Positions 63,784-64,000 of a DNA stretch of 64,000 nucleotides are shown here, in pieces; positions within the stretch are counted from its first letter, which is position 1, and the number at the start of each line of letters is the position of its first letter. The stretch spans positions 458,277 to 522,276 of the forward strand of contig JAAOMT010000034.1 in assembly GCA_016748015.1 (NCBI GenBank), read 5' to 3'. The notes beneath the pieces are model-generated. The model had not been told where the DNA came from and made no database searches. It worked only from the letters and a program-made list of their open reading frames with translations. The DNA comes from Geosiphon pyriformis (taxonomy: Eukaryota; Glomeromycota; Glomeromycetes; Archaeosporales; Geosiphonaceae). Both the position numbers and the translations under genes were made by a program.

Positions 63784-64000
63784 TTTGAAGAGTATGACCT
63801 TTGGTGCGATTTATTTGTATTTTAAAAAGAAAAAAACGTTCAGAAATTGTTGGCTTATGTAATAAATAAGATCAAACTTTGATACAATAATCTTTAAAAA
63901 CCACAAAATATCAAATAAAAGAATTTTTGCACCAATCTTTTGCTTTCATCATAACTTGGATTGCGTTTGATAGACCCAAAAGTCATAATTGTTTCGAAGA
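63784..64000 (-). promoter_or_regulatory. Upstream region of the dihydrolipoamide dehydrogenase gene
   Basis: About 217 bp of 5' flank up to the window edge; presumably promoter and 5' UTR. No specific motif assigned. Confidence 0.4.

Overview
The window is eukaryotic nuclear DNA. Its protein genes are split by many short GT-AG introns, spacers are very A+T-rich, and there are no bacterial operons, ribosome-binding sites or CRISPR arrays. The gene set is fungal: dynactin p150, a Spa2-type polarity factor, ATG2, an ATG37/ACBD5-like acyl-CoA-binding protein, AIP1, a front-end fatty-acid desaturase, MLH1 and others. With the extreme A+T islands and LINE content this suggests an early-diverging filamentous fungus. 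Mucoromycota is likely and an arbuscular mycorrhizal (Glomeromycotina) fungus is my best guess; the taxon is inference, not proof.

Layout: 1-3160 is an A+T-rich spacer. 3162-10001 is LINE copy A (+), full length but dead. 10329-11243 is LINE copy B (-), 5'-truncated and lying tail to tail with copy A. 12296-17947 is dynactin p150 (+). 18467-21931 is the Spa2-like gene (-). 22000-24960 is a long spacer. 24961-33880 is ATG2 (+). 34198-37098 is a PUF60-like splicing factor (-). 37378-38784 is the ACBD5/ATG37-like gene (+). 38986-42242 is AIP1/WDR1 (-). 43190-44876 is the desaturase (+). 45072-46321 is MRI1 (-). 46322-48175 is an A+T island. 48175-54985 is LINE copy C (-), full length but dead. 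55232-55425 is LINE copy D (+), a 3' stub of about 190 bp. 56765-59968 is MLH1 (+). 60091-61099 is IPP isomerase (-). 61471-63783 is dihydrolipoamide dehydrogenase (-).

The host genes are ordinary single-copy housekeeping genes packed in convergent and divergent pairs, with only 120-200 bp between most convergent stops. They do not form a pathway cluster. ATG2 and the ATG37-like gene are both autophagy-linked but belong to separate transcription units.

The most unusual material is the LINE family. Four copies share a 3' UTR with exactly conserved spacing and two predicted stem-loops, the first supported by covariation. ORF1 and ORF2 overlap as ATGA in both full copies. Both full copies carry many in-frame stops but no frameshift, and most stops and lost catalytic residues fit C:G to T:A transitions. 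This looks like decay by cytosine deamination.
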